This document shows positions 35,466 through 46,788 of a stretch of DNA of 64,000 nucleotides, in pieces (the stretch's first letter is position 1; every line of letters starts with the position of its first letter). Position numbers and translations under genes: made by a program. The stretch lies in contig NZ_CP015136.1 in NCBI RefSeq assembly GCF_001618865.1, forward strand, positions 5,243,001 through 5,307,000, written 5' to 3'. The stretch comes from Luteitalea pratensis (GTDB taxonomy: Bacteria > Acidobacteriota > Vicinamibacteria > Vicinamibacterales > Vicinamibacteraceae). The notes below the pieces were generated by a model that had not been told where the DNA came from, did no database searches, and was given only the letters and a program-made list of their open reading frames with translations.

Positions 35466-36397
35466 GCCGCGCCTCGCGGGCGAAAGGCGCCGTCGCGCTC
35501 GACGGCGTCGAGCGACGCGGCGGCGAGGTTGCGCCGGACTTCCTCGAGGATCGCGCGGCGCGGCCCGTGCGGCATGTCGTCGCGCGCAGGGACGGCGTCG
35601 ATGTCGTCGGCGCCAAACAGCAGGCACGACTGCGACAGCTTCGCGCCCATGCGCACCCAGTGCGCCTGGATGTGCGGGACGTTGTCGAGCACGAGACGCG
35701 CGACCGCCACGTGGCGCATGTCGTCGTAGCCCGTTGTGGGCTGCTCGAGCGACGTCTCGACGGGTAACGGCGCACAGGCGCGCACAACGCCGGTTGCGGC
35801 CTGCCACGCTCGCAGCGCCTCGAGTTGGTCGAGCAGTGCGTCGCCGTCGACGGGCGTTCCAAGCGTGACCGACTGCACCGGCAGTCCCGCCGATGCCAGC
35901 GCGTCGAGGTCCGCGGCCACCAGGCGATCGAGCCGTGCCGAGGCCACCGCGTGGAGCCCTGCTTCGCGCAGCGTGGCGGCGACATCGGCGAGCGGCCCGA
36001 GCGCGGAAAGCTCTTCGACCGTCCACGCCGAGACGGGCACGCCGCCCCGCGACGCCGCGGCCAGCACCATCAGGCGCGCGGTGGCGAGCGAGGCTGGGGC
36101 GCCCACGAGCCGCAGTTCTCCCATGGAGAACGTGCCGCCCTCCGCGGTCGCGAGTTGTGGCAGGTCCAGGCCGAACCCGCCGGTATCGGCGGGGACGTGC
36201 GACACGTCCACGACCTGCACGCGGACGAACGTACCGCGCGTGCCGTGTCGCCGCGTTCGCGCGTCCGCCGCGAGCATGCCCAGCCCGATCAGGTCGCGGC
36301 TGTGCGCAAGGGCGTGCAACTGCGACGCCGAGAGCGCCTCGCCAGCCGCCAGGGCCTCCGTGAGTCGATCGAAATCCACCGCCGCCATTGCCATCAT
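35462..36397 (-). CDS. MqnE-like protein lacking the radical SAM cysteine motif
   Basis: 311 residues from the ATG at 36397 (4-base overlap with the upstream stop). The C-terminal third matches aminofutalosine synthase MqnE: GYDDMRHVAVARLVLDNVPHI, then HWVRMGAKLSQSCLLFGADDID and RRAILEEVRR. Where the cluster loop should be, there is GTRGTFVRVQVVDVSHVPAD; the whole protein has only two cysteines (in VRACAPL and SQSCLLF), so no C-x3-C-x2-C. The frame is intact, is in the mqn operon, and is overlapped at both ends. It may be a non-catalytic partner or a repurposed enzyme; a real MqnE must then be elsewhere. Confidence 0.75.
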   Translation of the reverse strand: MMAMAAVDFDRLTEALAAGEALSASQLHALAHSRDLIGLGMLAADARTRRHGTRGTFVRVQVVDVSHVPADTGGFGLDLPQLATAEGGTFSMGELRLVGAPASLATARLMVLAAASRGGVPVSAWTVEELSALGPLADVAATLREAGLHAVASARLDRLVAADLDALASAGLPVQSVTLGTPVDGDALLDQLEALRAWQAATGVVRACAPLPVETSLEQPTTGYDDMRHVAVARLVLDNVPHIQAHWVRMGAKLSQSCLLFGADDIDAVPARDDMPHGPRRAILEEVRRNLAAASLDAVERDGAFRPRGAA

Positions 36398-37332
36398 CCC
36401 TGGGTCATCTGGTCGTTGATGCGCTGCGCGAGCGCCAGCGCCCGGCGCCCCTGCGCGCCATCCACCCGCGGCGCGCGACCGCCACGCACCGCGCCCACGA
36501 AATCCTCGAGTTCCCGGCGAAGCGGTTCGGCCTCGGGGACGGCGACCGGACCGCCCTCGATCGCCGGACGCCCGCCGTCCACCTTGCGGAGCCGCCACAC
36601 TTCCAGCTCCCGGCTCGCGTAGTCGACCGACACGTAGGCGGCCGGCTCGATGAAGCGAACCTTGCGCACGCGATCGCGACTGATCCGACTCGCGGTCACA
36701 TTGGCGATGCAGCCACCGGCAAACTTGAGCCGCGCGTTGGCGATGTCGACACGACCGGTCAGTACCGGCACGCCCACGGCCTCCACACCCACCACCTCTT
36801 CGTCCACGACCGACAGTAGTACGTCGAGGTCATGGATCATCAGGTCGAACACGACGTCGATGTCCAGGCTTCGGTCGGGGAACGTGCCGAGCCGGTGTAC
36901 CTCGATGAAGCGCGGCCGCGAGAGAAAGGGCCGGGCCGCATCGACGGCCGGGTTGAACCGTTCCGTGTGCCCCACCGCGAGCAGCACCCCACGTGCTTGC
37001 GCCCGCGCGATGAGGTCGTCGGCCTGGGCGAGCGTGGTCGTCATCGGCTTCTCGACCAGCACGTGGATGCCGGCGTCGAGCAGCATCGCGGCAAGCTCGT
37101 GGTGCGCCTCCGTCGGCGAGGCGATCGTCACGGCGTCGACCATCCCGATCAGCGCCGAGGGGTCGGTCAGGTGCGCCTGCGCGCCATGCTGCGCCGCGAT
37201 CTCGGCAGCCCGCGAGGCATTGACGTCGACGACGGCGGCAAGCACGGCGTCGGGCGTGTCGCCAAGGATCCGGGCATGATGGCGTCCGAGCGCGCCCACG
37301 CCAATCACTCCCACCCGCACCGCATCAGCCAC
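36394..37332 (-). CDS. Gfo/Idh/MocA family oxidoreductase
   Basis: 312 residues. NAD(P)-binding Rossmann domain ([19 protein letters not shown]), conserved [19 protein letters not shown] with the catalytic Lys, and a C-terminal domain with [12 protein letters not shown] and [16 protein letters not shown] (family His). It overlaps lpxI by 8 bases and the MqnE-like gene by 4, so it bridges the lipid A and menaquinone genes. A UDP-sugar dehydrogenase such as GnnA is possible from the neighbourhood, but no partner aminotransferase is present and the LpxA here looks O-acyl specific. Confidence 0.85.
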   Translation of the reverse strand: MADAVRVGVIGVGALGRHHARILGDTPDAVLAAVVDVNASRAAEIAAQHGAQAHLTDPSALIGMVDAVTIASPTEAHHELAAMLLDAGIHVLVEKPMTTTLAQADDLIARAQARGVLLAVGHTERFNPAVDAARPFLSRPRFIEVHRLGTFPDRSLDIDVVFDLMIHDLDVLLSVVDEEVVGVEAVGVPVLTGRVDIANARLKFAGGCIANVTASRISRDRVRKVRFIEPAAYVSVDYASRELEVWRLRKVDGGRPAIEGGPVAVPEAEPLRRELEDFVGAVRGGRAPRVDGAQGRRALALAQRINDQMTQG

Positions 37333-38161
37333 GTGCCTGTTCTCCCAGGGGACGTCCGACGACGGTCACGCGCGCGGCGTCGGCCGCGTCGGCCACGGCC
37401 TGTCCGTCGAGCACGAGCGTGCGTCCGGCGTCGATGGACAGGATCCGGATGCCGGCGTCCCGCAAGACCGCAATCGTGGGCAACCCGACGATGGGGACGT
37501 CGAAGCGCATGTCCTGCCGCGGCTTGGCGACCTTGATGACGCACGCGCCGGGCCCGGCGATTCGTCCGGCCCGCCGGATCGTCTCGTCCGTGCCTTCCAT
37601 CGCCTCCACGGCCACCACGGCCTGGTCCTTCACGACGATCGTCTGTCCGATGTCGAGGCCGGCAATGGCGTCGGCCATCCGGTAGCCGAACTTGAGGTCG
37701 GCCCTTGCCACGTCGTCTGGCGCGGGCCCGGCGATGTGACCTTCCCGCGCCAGCAAGGGCTGCAGGAACACCGTCGAGTCGAGCAACTCGATGCCCTTGC
37801 CGCGCATCACGTCGGCGATCGCCGAGATCAGGGCATCGGTGGACTTGGCGCGCAGGCGCATCAGCACCTGCAACAGCGTCCAGTCGGGCGTGATATTGGC
37901 AAACAACTTGGCGTGCTTGACCTGGCCGGCCATCACCGCCTGTGCGCAGCCGGCCTCCTGCAACAGCTGGATGCAGCGCCCCAACTGGCCGAGCGAGACC
38001 GAGTGCAGAGCGGCGCCGACTGCCGCGGCGCGTTCGACCAGATCGTCGCCGGTTTCTTCCTTGATCGCGACGACGGTGACCTCATGCCCCAGGGCGGAAG
38101 CCGCGTCGAGCACGAGCAGGGGGAACTTGCCGTTGCCGGCGATGAGGCCGATGGGAGGCAT
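37325..38161 (-). CDS. lpxI: UDP-2,3-diacylglucosamine diphosphatase LpxI
   Basis: 278 residues. Hydrolyses UDP-diacylglucosamine to lipid X in lipid A synthesis, replacing LpxH. Family features: [109 protein letters not shown] and [19 protein letters not shown]. Downstream of fabZ-lpxA, but lpxB is not adjacent. Confidence 0.94.
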   Translation of the reverse strand: MPPIGLIAGNGKFPLLVLDAASALGHEVTVVAIKEETGDDLVERAAAVGAALHSVSLGQLGRCIQLLQEAGCAQAVMAGQVKHAKLFANITPDWTLLQVLMRLRAKSTDALISAIADVMRGKGIELLDSTVFLQPLLAREGHIAGPAPDDVARADLKFGYRMADAIAGLDIGQTIVVKDQAVVAVEAMEGTDETIRRAGRIAGPGACVIKVAKPRQDMRFDVPIVGLPTIAVLRDAGIRILSIDAGRTLVLDGQAVADAADAARVTVVGRPLGEQARG

Positions 38162-38165
38162 GGAT

Positions 38166-38219
38166 CAGGCAGCCTGCCGCCTGCAGCCTGCAGCCTTGGG
38201 CTACAGGCTACCGGCTACA
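38166..38219. repeat. Heptamer array, CAGCCTG/CAGGCTA family
   Basis: About seven units (CAGCCTG, CCGCCTG, CAGCCTG, CAGCCTT, CAGGCTA, CCGGCTA) occupy almost the whole gap between lpxI and fabZ-lpxA. Confidence 0.82.
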
Positions 38220-38221
38220 TG

Positions 38222-39496
38222 TCACTCGTCTGGAGAGACGTCTTCGGGACGCCGGGTCGCACGGCGCAGGATCACCCCGCGCTTGCTCTGCCGGATGAAA
38301 TCGATGAGGTACTGCACCTCGGTGCACTGCAACTCGGGATCCTTTTCAATCTCGGCCAACGCTCGCGTGGTGTTGAGCCGTGACACGAGGAGATACCGGT
38401 ACGCGTGGCGGAGGCGCGTGACCGCGCCGGCGGTGAACCCCCGCCGCATCAGGCCGATGGTGTTCAGCCCGTAGTTGCGGGCGCGGTTGCCCACGGTCTT
38501 GGCAAATGGCAGCGCGTCCTTGGTGACCACCGAGTAGCCGCCGATGAACGCGTGGCTGCCGATACGGCAGAACTGGTGCACCCCAGAGAACGCGCTAATC
38601 GTCGCGCAGTCCTCGACGGTGACGTGCCCGCCCAGGGTGGCGGCGTTGCCGAAAATCGTGTGATTGCCGACGCGGCAGTCATGCGCGATGTGCGAGTACG
38701 CCATGAACAGGTTGTGGTCGCCGATGCGCGTAACGCCGCCGCCGCCCTCGGTGCCGCGATGCACGGTGACGAACTCGCGGAAGACGTTGAACCTGCCGAT
38801 CTCGAGCCGCGTCGGTTCGCCGCGGAACTTCGTGTCCTGCGGGATGAGGCCGATCGACGCGTACGGGAACACTTCCGTCCCTTCGCCGATGGTCGTTGCG
38901 CCGTCGATGATCGCGCCCGCGCCGATCTTGCAGCGCGGCCCGATCTTCACCTGCGGCCCGATCACGGCATTGGCCGCGACCACCGTCCCGGCTCCGATCT
39001 CCGCGCCCTGCTCGACCACCGCCGTCGGATGGATGATGGCCGGCTCGGGCTCGATCGCCATCACGAGCGTGCCCTCGGCCACGATCTGGTCGTGGACGTA
39101 GGCGACACCGCGGACACGCGCCATCGTTGCGCGCCGCCGCTCGATCGAGAGCTCGAGACGCACGCGATCGCCGGGGCCGACCGGCTTGCGGAACTTCACG
39201 CCATCGGCGCCGCGCAACGACGCACGGTGCGGCAGGATCGTGCCGTCGGCGGCCTGCAGGAGCAGCACGCTTGCAGCCTGGGCCATCGACTCGATCATCA
39301 GCACGCCCGGCATCAGCGGCGCGCCCGGGAAGTGGCCCGGGAAGAAGTCTTCGTTGACCGTGACGTTCTTGATCGCGACCAACCGCTCACCGCACGTGAA
39401 GTCGGTGACGGCATCGACCATCTGCAGCGGGAAACGCGAACAGAGCCGGTCGATGACTGGAGGGAGATGGATGGACACGAAGCGTTCGTCCGGCAA
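38222..39496 (-). CDS. Fused 3-hydroxyacyl-ACP dehydratase FabZ / UDP-GlcNAc acyltransferase LpxA
   Basis: 424 residues, two enzymes in one frame. Residues 1-150 are FabZ: QMVDAVTDF, EDFFPGHFPGAPLMPGVLMIE with catalytic His, and FRKPVGPGDRVRLELSIER. Residues about 153-424 are LpxA: left-handed beta helix hexapeptides (IHPTAVVEQGAEIGAGTVV), catalytic His in AYSHIAHDCRVG, ATLGGHVTVEDCA and FSGVHQFCRIGSHAFIGGYS, and an alpha-helical tail. The Gly at the position equal to E. coli Gly173 points to UDP-GlcNAc (O-acyl) use. FabZ feeds the 3-hydroxyacyl-ACP pool that LpxA uses. No lpxD lies between ompH and this gene. Confidence 0.93.
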   Translation of the reverse strand: MPDERFVSIHLPPVIDRLCSRFPLQMVDAVTDFTCGERLVAIKNVTVNEDFFPGHFPGAPLMPGVLMIESMAQAASVLLLQAADGTILPHRASLRGADGVKFRKPVGPGDRVRLELSIERRRATMARVRGVAYVHDQIVAEGTLVMAIEPEPAIIHPTAVVEQGAEIGAGTVVAANAVIGPQVKIGPRCKIGAGAIIDGATTIGEGTEVFPYASIGLIPQDTKFRGEPTRLEIGRFNVFREFVTVHRGTEGGGGVTRIGDHNLFMAYSHIAHDCRVGNHTIFGNAATLGGHVTVEDCATISAFSGVHQFCRIGSHAFIGGYSVVTKDALPFAKTVGNRARNYGLNTIGLMRRGFTAGAVTRLRHAYRYLLVSRLNTTRALAEIEKDPELQCTEVQYLIDFIRQSKRGVILRRATRRPEDVSPDE

Positions 39497-39551
39497 CCTG
39501 AAGGGCAGCCCGGCCCCGGCGCGTCGCCGGGGTCGGCTGCAGCGGGCTGCG

Positions 39552-40190
39552 CTACTTGGCTGCCGGGGTGGCAGCGTCGAGCGCGGTGACGACGTCGGCG
39601 GTCACGTTGAGGCCGGCGTCGACCCACACGACACCGGCATCGGCGATGCTCAGGATGAAGTGGAGGTTCTTCGCCTTCGCGACCTGCTCGATGATCGGCA
39701 AGAGCTTCTGCTGGAACTGCACCTGCAACTCCTGCGTGAACTCCTGGATTTCCTTCTGGGCATCCTGGCTGGAGCGTTGCAGTTCGGTCTGCAGCCGCTC
39801 CACTTCCTTGGCCTGCTGGGCCCGCGCGGATTCGCTCAGCACCGCGCCACCTTGCTCCAGCTTCTGCTGGGCCGCCTGGAGCTGCTTCTGCTTGCCCTCG
39901 AGTTCGGCAGTCCGCTTCGCCTGGAGGTCCTTGATCTTGACGCCCGCGGCCTGCCCTTCCCTGCTCGTCGTCGCGACCGTGTTCAGATCGACGTAGGCGA
40001 TCTTGGCATCGGCCGGGAACGGCCGCGGCGCGGGACGGGCCGCAGGCGCCGCCGGCTGGGCCGGGGCGGGCTGGGCCGGGGCGGGCTGGGCCGGGGCCGC
40101 CGTGGCGCCCTTGGGGGCAGGGGTTTGCGCGCCGGCGGCAGCGGCCACCAGCAGCAGGCACATCGTGGACACGGTAATCACGGACTTCAT
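39552..40190 (-). CDS. Periplasmic chaperone OmpH/Skp-like
   Basis: 212 residues from the ATG at 40190, preceded by AAGGA; a 23-residue upstream extension is repeat-poor and rejected. Signal peptide MKSVITVSTMCLLLVAAAAG, then a Pro-Ala linker (PAQPAPAQPAPAQP) not usual for Skp, then IAYVDLNTVATTSREGQ and a long coiled coil (about 85-165), and the closing LHFILSIADAGVVWVDAGLNVT. Carries unfolded outer membrane proteins to BamA, whose gene is directly upstream. Confidence 0.88.
   Translation of the reverse strand: MKSVITVSTMCLLLVAAAAGAQTPAPKGATAAPAQPAPAQPAPAQPAAPAARPAPRPFPADAKIAYVDLNTVATTSREGQAAGVKIKDLQAKRTAELEGKQKQLQAAQQKLEQGGAVLSESARAQQAKEVERLQTELQRSSQDAQKEIQEFTQELQVQFQQKLLPIIEQVAKAKNLHFILSIADAGVVWVDAGLNVTADVVTALDAATPAAK
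40053..40100. repeat. 15-bp in-frame tandem repeat in the ompH linker
   Basis: Three near-identical copies of a 15-bp unit (GCTGGGCCGGGGCGG on the plus strand) encode the PAQPA repeats of the OmpH linker. The period is a multiple of three, unlike the intergenic heptamers. Confidence 0.7.
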
Positions 40191-40271
40191 CGACAGCAAT
40201 CCTTTCGACCCAGCATGGGCCGGCCCTTCCTGGGCCGGACCCGCATCATTGAAACACACCCGTGGTTCAGC

Positions 40272-43079
40272 TCAGAACGTCGAGCCCACGGCAAACCGGA
40301 ACTGGAAGCCCTTCGTGGGGGTGTAATCGTTGCGGAGGACACCCTCGCGCTGAGGGTTGGCAGCGAAGATCAGGCGGAACGGCACGTTCAGCACCGGCAT
40401 GAAGAACCGGACTTCTGCGCCGGTGGACGTCTTGAACTCGTCCCACGTGAAATTCTGGCGGTCAATACGGACCTGACCGGCATCGTAGAAGAGCACCAGG
40501 CGCACCGGCCCGGCGATGCTGATCAGGTATTCGAAGTTGAACAGCAGGCTCTTGTTGCCACCGTACACGGCGCCGGTCTGCGGGTCGCGCGGACCGATGG
40601 AGCGGACATCGAAGCCGCGCACGCTGTACTCGCCACCCAGCACCAGGCGCTCGAACAGGGGCAGCGGCAGCGAGTCGCCCCAGGCCTTGATGTACTCGGC
40701 CTCGGCCCGGAAGCCGAACGACGTCCGGCGCGTGTGCCGCAAAAACTGGACGAACTCGAAACGAGGCTTGTAGAAGCTCGTGTTGCCGCCGAGCCCGGCC
40801 AGGTCGATCGACGCCGTCACGCGACGACCCGTGTTCGGGAAGATCGGATTGTCCACGGTGTTGTGAACGAGGCTGGGCACGACCTTGCTGATGGTGCGGG
40901 CCCCGGCCGGGGTGCAGATCTGCCCGCCGTCGGGGTCCTCCTCGGTCGGCGGCGTCGGGGTGCACTGCAGCAGCAGCGCGTCCTGCAGGAACGGGTTGCG
41001 TCCGATCACGTCGGGGTCGGTGTAGGCCGGGTTCAGGTCGGAGATCATGACCTGCTCGAAGCTGTACTGCAGGAACCCACGCGTGAAGTTGCGCGTGAGC
41101 GGGAAGCCCCAGACCGTGTTGACGCCGGTCGTGTTCTGCGTGAAGGCGCCGATGTACTGGATGGCACGGCGTGAGACGTCCACGCCCGCGGTGATCGGGC
41201 GATCGAACAGGTACGGCTCGGTGAACGCGACCTGGTAGAACTGGGTCCGTGAGCCGGCAGCGACCGAGAGCGACAGCGTCTCGCCCCGCCCCATGAAGTT
41301 CGATGTCGAGAACGCCAGCTGTCCGAAGAAGCCCTCGTACTGGGAGACACCGGCTCCGAAGGTGAGCTGATTGCGGTTCTGCTCCTGCAGCGCGAGCGTG
41401 ACGTCGACCTTGTTCTTCTCGCCTGGCGTCTTCTTGACGTCGATGCCTTCCTGGCCTTCCTCGAGTTGCTTGAAGTAGCCGAGCTGGTTCAGGCGGCGGA
41501 CGCTGTTCTTGAGCGACTCGGTGTTGAACACGCCACCCTCGAGCAGGTTCAGCTCGCGACGGATGACGTTGTCGCGCGTCGTCGTGTTGCCCTTGAACGT
41601 GATGCGGTTGATGAAATACTGCTCGCCTTCCTGCATGCGCATGGTCACGTCGACCACGGGCGGGCCGCTCGGTTCGGAGCCCTCGGGCAGGAACTGGTCG
41701 GGATGGCTGGGGTCGACCATGTCGAGCGGCTTCAGGTCGGGAAAGCCGGTGAATTCGAAATAGCCGCCCGTGCCATACAACTCGCGAGCCTTCTCGAGAC
41801 CCTTGCGGATTTTCTTCTCGGAGTAGTAATCGCCCGTCTCGAGCTTGAAGATCGGCTGCAAGGCCTCGCCCTTCACCACCGTGTTGCCTTCGAAGGCGAA
41901 CTTGCCCACCTTGTACCGGCGGCCCTCGGTCACCGGAATGCGCAGCTGCACCGACCGGTTCTTTCCGTCGGCGGAAGCGTCGAGCGTCTTGATTTCGGGC
42001 TGCCCGACGCGGGCGGCGATGTAGCCCTCCTCGCGATAGAGCCCGCGGACGTTCTCGGCGTCGTCTTCGAACTTGGCCTGCTGGTAGACGCCCTTGCTGC
42101 GGAAGCGGTTGATGATCGTCCGCTCCTTGTTCTCCTTCATCCGGCGCTTCAGCGCCCCATCACCGATCGCCTGATTGCCGACAAACTCGATGTCCTTGAT
42201 GAGGACCCGGGGACCGTCCTTGATCGTAAACGTGAGGTTGACCAGTTTGGGCCCACCGGCAATCGGCGTGACGGTGTGCGAGACCTCGCCGTCCAGGTAC
42301 CCCTTCTCGGACAGCATCTCGCGGACGACGCCCTCGACACGGCGGATCTGCGCCGGGTCGATGAACGAGTCGAGGCGGATCACGTTGTTGATCTCGCGCA
42401 GCTTCTCGTCGACCTTGGTCGCCTCGATCTTCTCGCTGCCGACGTACTCGACGATCTTGACGCGCTGCCGCTCCTCGAGCCGGAAGCGGACGTACTTGCC
42501 GACAACCCCGTTCGGGTAGGGCGTGTCGAGCACCTCGACCGCGAGGTCGTCGAGGAAGCTCGTGGCCCAGAGTCGCTTGAAGTCCTCGACGAGATCCTTC
42601 TCGACCTCGGGTGTGAACGGCACCCAGACGTTCTGCGACGGGCGGCTGCCGCGGTTCTTGATGTAGTACAGGTACGTCTCGAACTCGATCGAGGAGACGT
42701 TGCCCTGGGTCGGGAAGCAGAGTTCCACCGCGCGAAGGACCGGGCCGCTGCCCTGCGGTGGCTGGGCGGTCGCCGTCGTGGGCGGGATGACGGCACAGGC
42801 GCCCTCGGCATCCAACACACTCTTGGCCGGCAACTGGACTTCCCCGCCGGTCGTCACCGTGGTGTCGGTCGATGGGGGCGGGGGGGGCGGTGTCGGACGC
42901 GATTGCGTCGCGTCACCCGTCGGCGGGGCTGACGGGGGCTTGGCGGGCGTCGTTGGCAGCGGCGGCCGCGGCGCGGATGGGGGTGCCTGCGGCGACGTCG
43001 GCGGCTGGCCGCCCGCGAGAGCGACCGGGGTTGCCCACAGGGCCAGGCACAGGACCCCAGCAGGGGCAGCGAATTTCAT
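40272..43079 (-). CDS. bamA: Outer membrane protein assembly factor BamA
   Basis: 935 residues from the ATG at 43079 (MKFAAPAGVLCLALWATPVA, a good signal peptide). A proline-rich segment of about 60 residues follows (PPPPPPSTD), which is unusual. Then about five POTRA domains (for example VLIKDIEFVGNQAIGDGALKRRM and YFINRITFKGNTTTRDNVIRRELNLLEGGVF) and a 16-strand barrel with GGEYSVRGFDVRS, the VRGF motif of the Omp85 superfamily. It ends in Phe (FRFAVGSTF), as barrel proteins do. First gene of the bamA-ompH-fabZ/lpxA-lpxI block. Confidence 0.96.
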   Translation of the reverse strand: MKFAAPAGVLCLALWATPVALAGGQPPTSPQAPPSAPRPPLPTTPAKPPSAPPTGDATQSRPTPPPPPPSTDTTVTTGGEVQLPAKSVLDAEGACAVIPPTTATAQPPQGSGPVLRAVELCFPTQGNVSSIEFETYLYYIKNRGSRPSQNVWVPFTPEVEKDLVEDFKRLWATSFLDDLAVEVLDTPYPNGVVGKYVRFRLEERQRVKIVEYVGSEKIEATKVDEKLREINNVIRLDSFIDPAQIRRVEGVVREMLSEKGYLDGEVSHTVTPIAGGPKLVNLTFTIKDGPRVLIKDIEFVGNQAIGDGALKRRMKENKERTIINRFRSKGVYQQAKFEDDAENVRGLYREEGYIAARVGQPEIKTLDASADGKNRSVQLRIPVTEGRRYKVGKFAFEGNTVVKGEALQPIFKLETGDYYSEKKIRKGLEKARELYGTGGYFEFTGFPDLKPLDMVDPSHPDQFLPEGSEPSGPPVVDVTMRMQEGEQYFINRITFKGNTTTRDNVIRRELNLLEGGVFNTESLKNSVRRLNQLGYFKQLEEGQEGIDVKKTPGEKNKVDVTLALQEQNRNQLTFGAGVSQYEGFFGQLAFSTSNFMGRGETLSLSVAAGSRTQFYQVAFTEPYLFDRPITAGVDVSRRAIQYIGAFTQNTTGVNTVWGFPLTRNFTRGFLQYSFEQVMISDLNPAYTDPDVIGRNPFLQDALLLQCTPTPPTEEDPDGGQICTPAGARTISKVVPSLVHNTVDNPIFPNTGRRVTASIDLAGLGGNTSFYKPRFEFVQFLRHTRRTSFGFRAEAEYIKAWGDSLPLPLFERLVLGGEYSVRGFDVRSIGPRDPQTGAVYGGNKSLLFNFEYLISIAGPVRLVLFYDAGQVRIDRQNFTWDEFKTSTGAEVRFFMPVLNVPFRLIFAANPQREGVLRNDYTPTKGFQFRFAVGSTF

Positions 43080-43228
43080 GCGTGTTCGAGAGTCCGTGGG
43101 GCGTCGCATCGGCGGCCCGGAGCCTGTCCGAGACGAGCCGGCCGTCCATGGGCAGTCCTTCCCAGGGCAGGCCAAGCCGTCAGTGTACCGGACATGAGAC
43201 GCTTCGCGCCACCGGAAGGCCGGGTTAA

Positions 43229-43359
43229 ACGACGAAGGACGGAGGACGGAGGAGGGAGGAAAGAGGTAGGACGGAGGCAAGAGGTAGGACGGAGGCAAGA
43301 GGACCGAGGACCGTCGTCGTTCCTCCGTCCTCCGTCCTCCCTCCTCCGTCCTCGGTCCT

Positions 43360-43360
<1 letters not shown>
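43229..43360. repeat. Polypurine/polypyrimidine heptamer array with inverted halves
   Basis: 43231-43312 is nearly pure purine on the plus strand (GGACGGA, GGAGGAA and GTAGGAC units). 43320-43360 is nearly pure pyrimidine and repeats the same words in inverse (TCCTCCG, TCCTCCC). It can form a long stem and is a candidate for unusual DNA structure. It fills the space between bamA's upstream region and the clpC stop, and might serve as the clpC terminator. Confidence 0.82.
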
Positions 43361-45801
<2,441 letters not shown>

Positions 45802-45854
45802 GTGGTCCCTTGCAAGAACTCACGCCGCTAAGCGTGGGGGTGCCTTATGTCGGC

Positions 45855-45860
45855 ATTATA
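45855..45860 (-). promoter_or_regulatory. Probable -10 box for clpC
   Basis: A perfect TATAAT on the minus strand, 53 bp before the clpC start. No TTGACA-like -35 at 16-18 bp. The leader holds a small hairpin, CACGC/GCGTG near 45821-45836. A HAIR-type HspR site was looked for and not found. Confidence 0.45.
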
Positions 45861-45993
45861 CGGGATGCGACTCGGCGGGTCGCCCGCGCGATCGCCCGTG
45901 TCGGCTCGCCGTCGCTTCAGAACCCAATCCCCGACACCGCGTGACGGCCCCTATCTGTAGGACGTCACGCAGCCTCGGCCGGATGGGCGCCGC

Positions 45994-46668
<675 letters not shown>

Positions 46669-46669
46669 G

Positions 46670-46788
46670 CGGCCTACAGCCTACAGCCTACGGGCTACAG
46701 GCCTGCTGGCTTCAGGCCTACAGCCTATCGGCCTATGGGCTACAGCCTGAAGCCTACGTAGGCTGCAGGCTGCAGGCTGTAGGCTACT
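46670..46788. repeat. Long heptamer array, CAGGCTA/CAGCCTA family, overlapping the lolC/E stop
   Basis: About fifteen degenerate units (CGGCCTA, CAGCCTA, CGGGCTA, CAGGCCT, CAGGCTG, TAGGCTA) fill the entire space between lolD and lolC/E. The TAG stop of lolC/E (46784-46786) lies inside a unit. Confidence 0.88.

Noticed and set aside
39186-41174. Plus-strand open frame of 662 codons across fabZ-lpxA, ompH and bamA
   Set aside because: It crosses three genuine minus-strand genes and an intergenic gap, with repeat-like GRRGLGRGG composition.
41466-42932. Plus-strand open frame of 488 codons opposite bamA
   Set aside because: Composition mirrors BamA codons; no motif or start signal.
45802-45860. 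HspR HAIR site or CIRCE element before clpC
   Set aside because: Neither CTTGAGT-N7-ACTCAAG nor the CIRCE inverted repeat is present; only a short CACGC/GCGTG hairpin.
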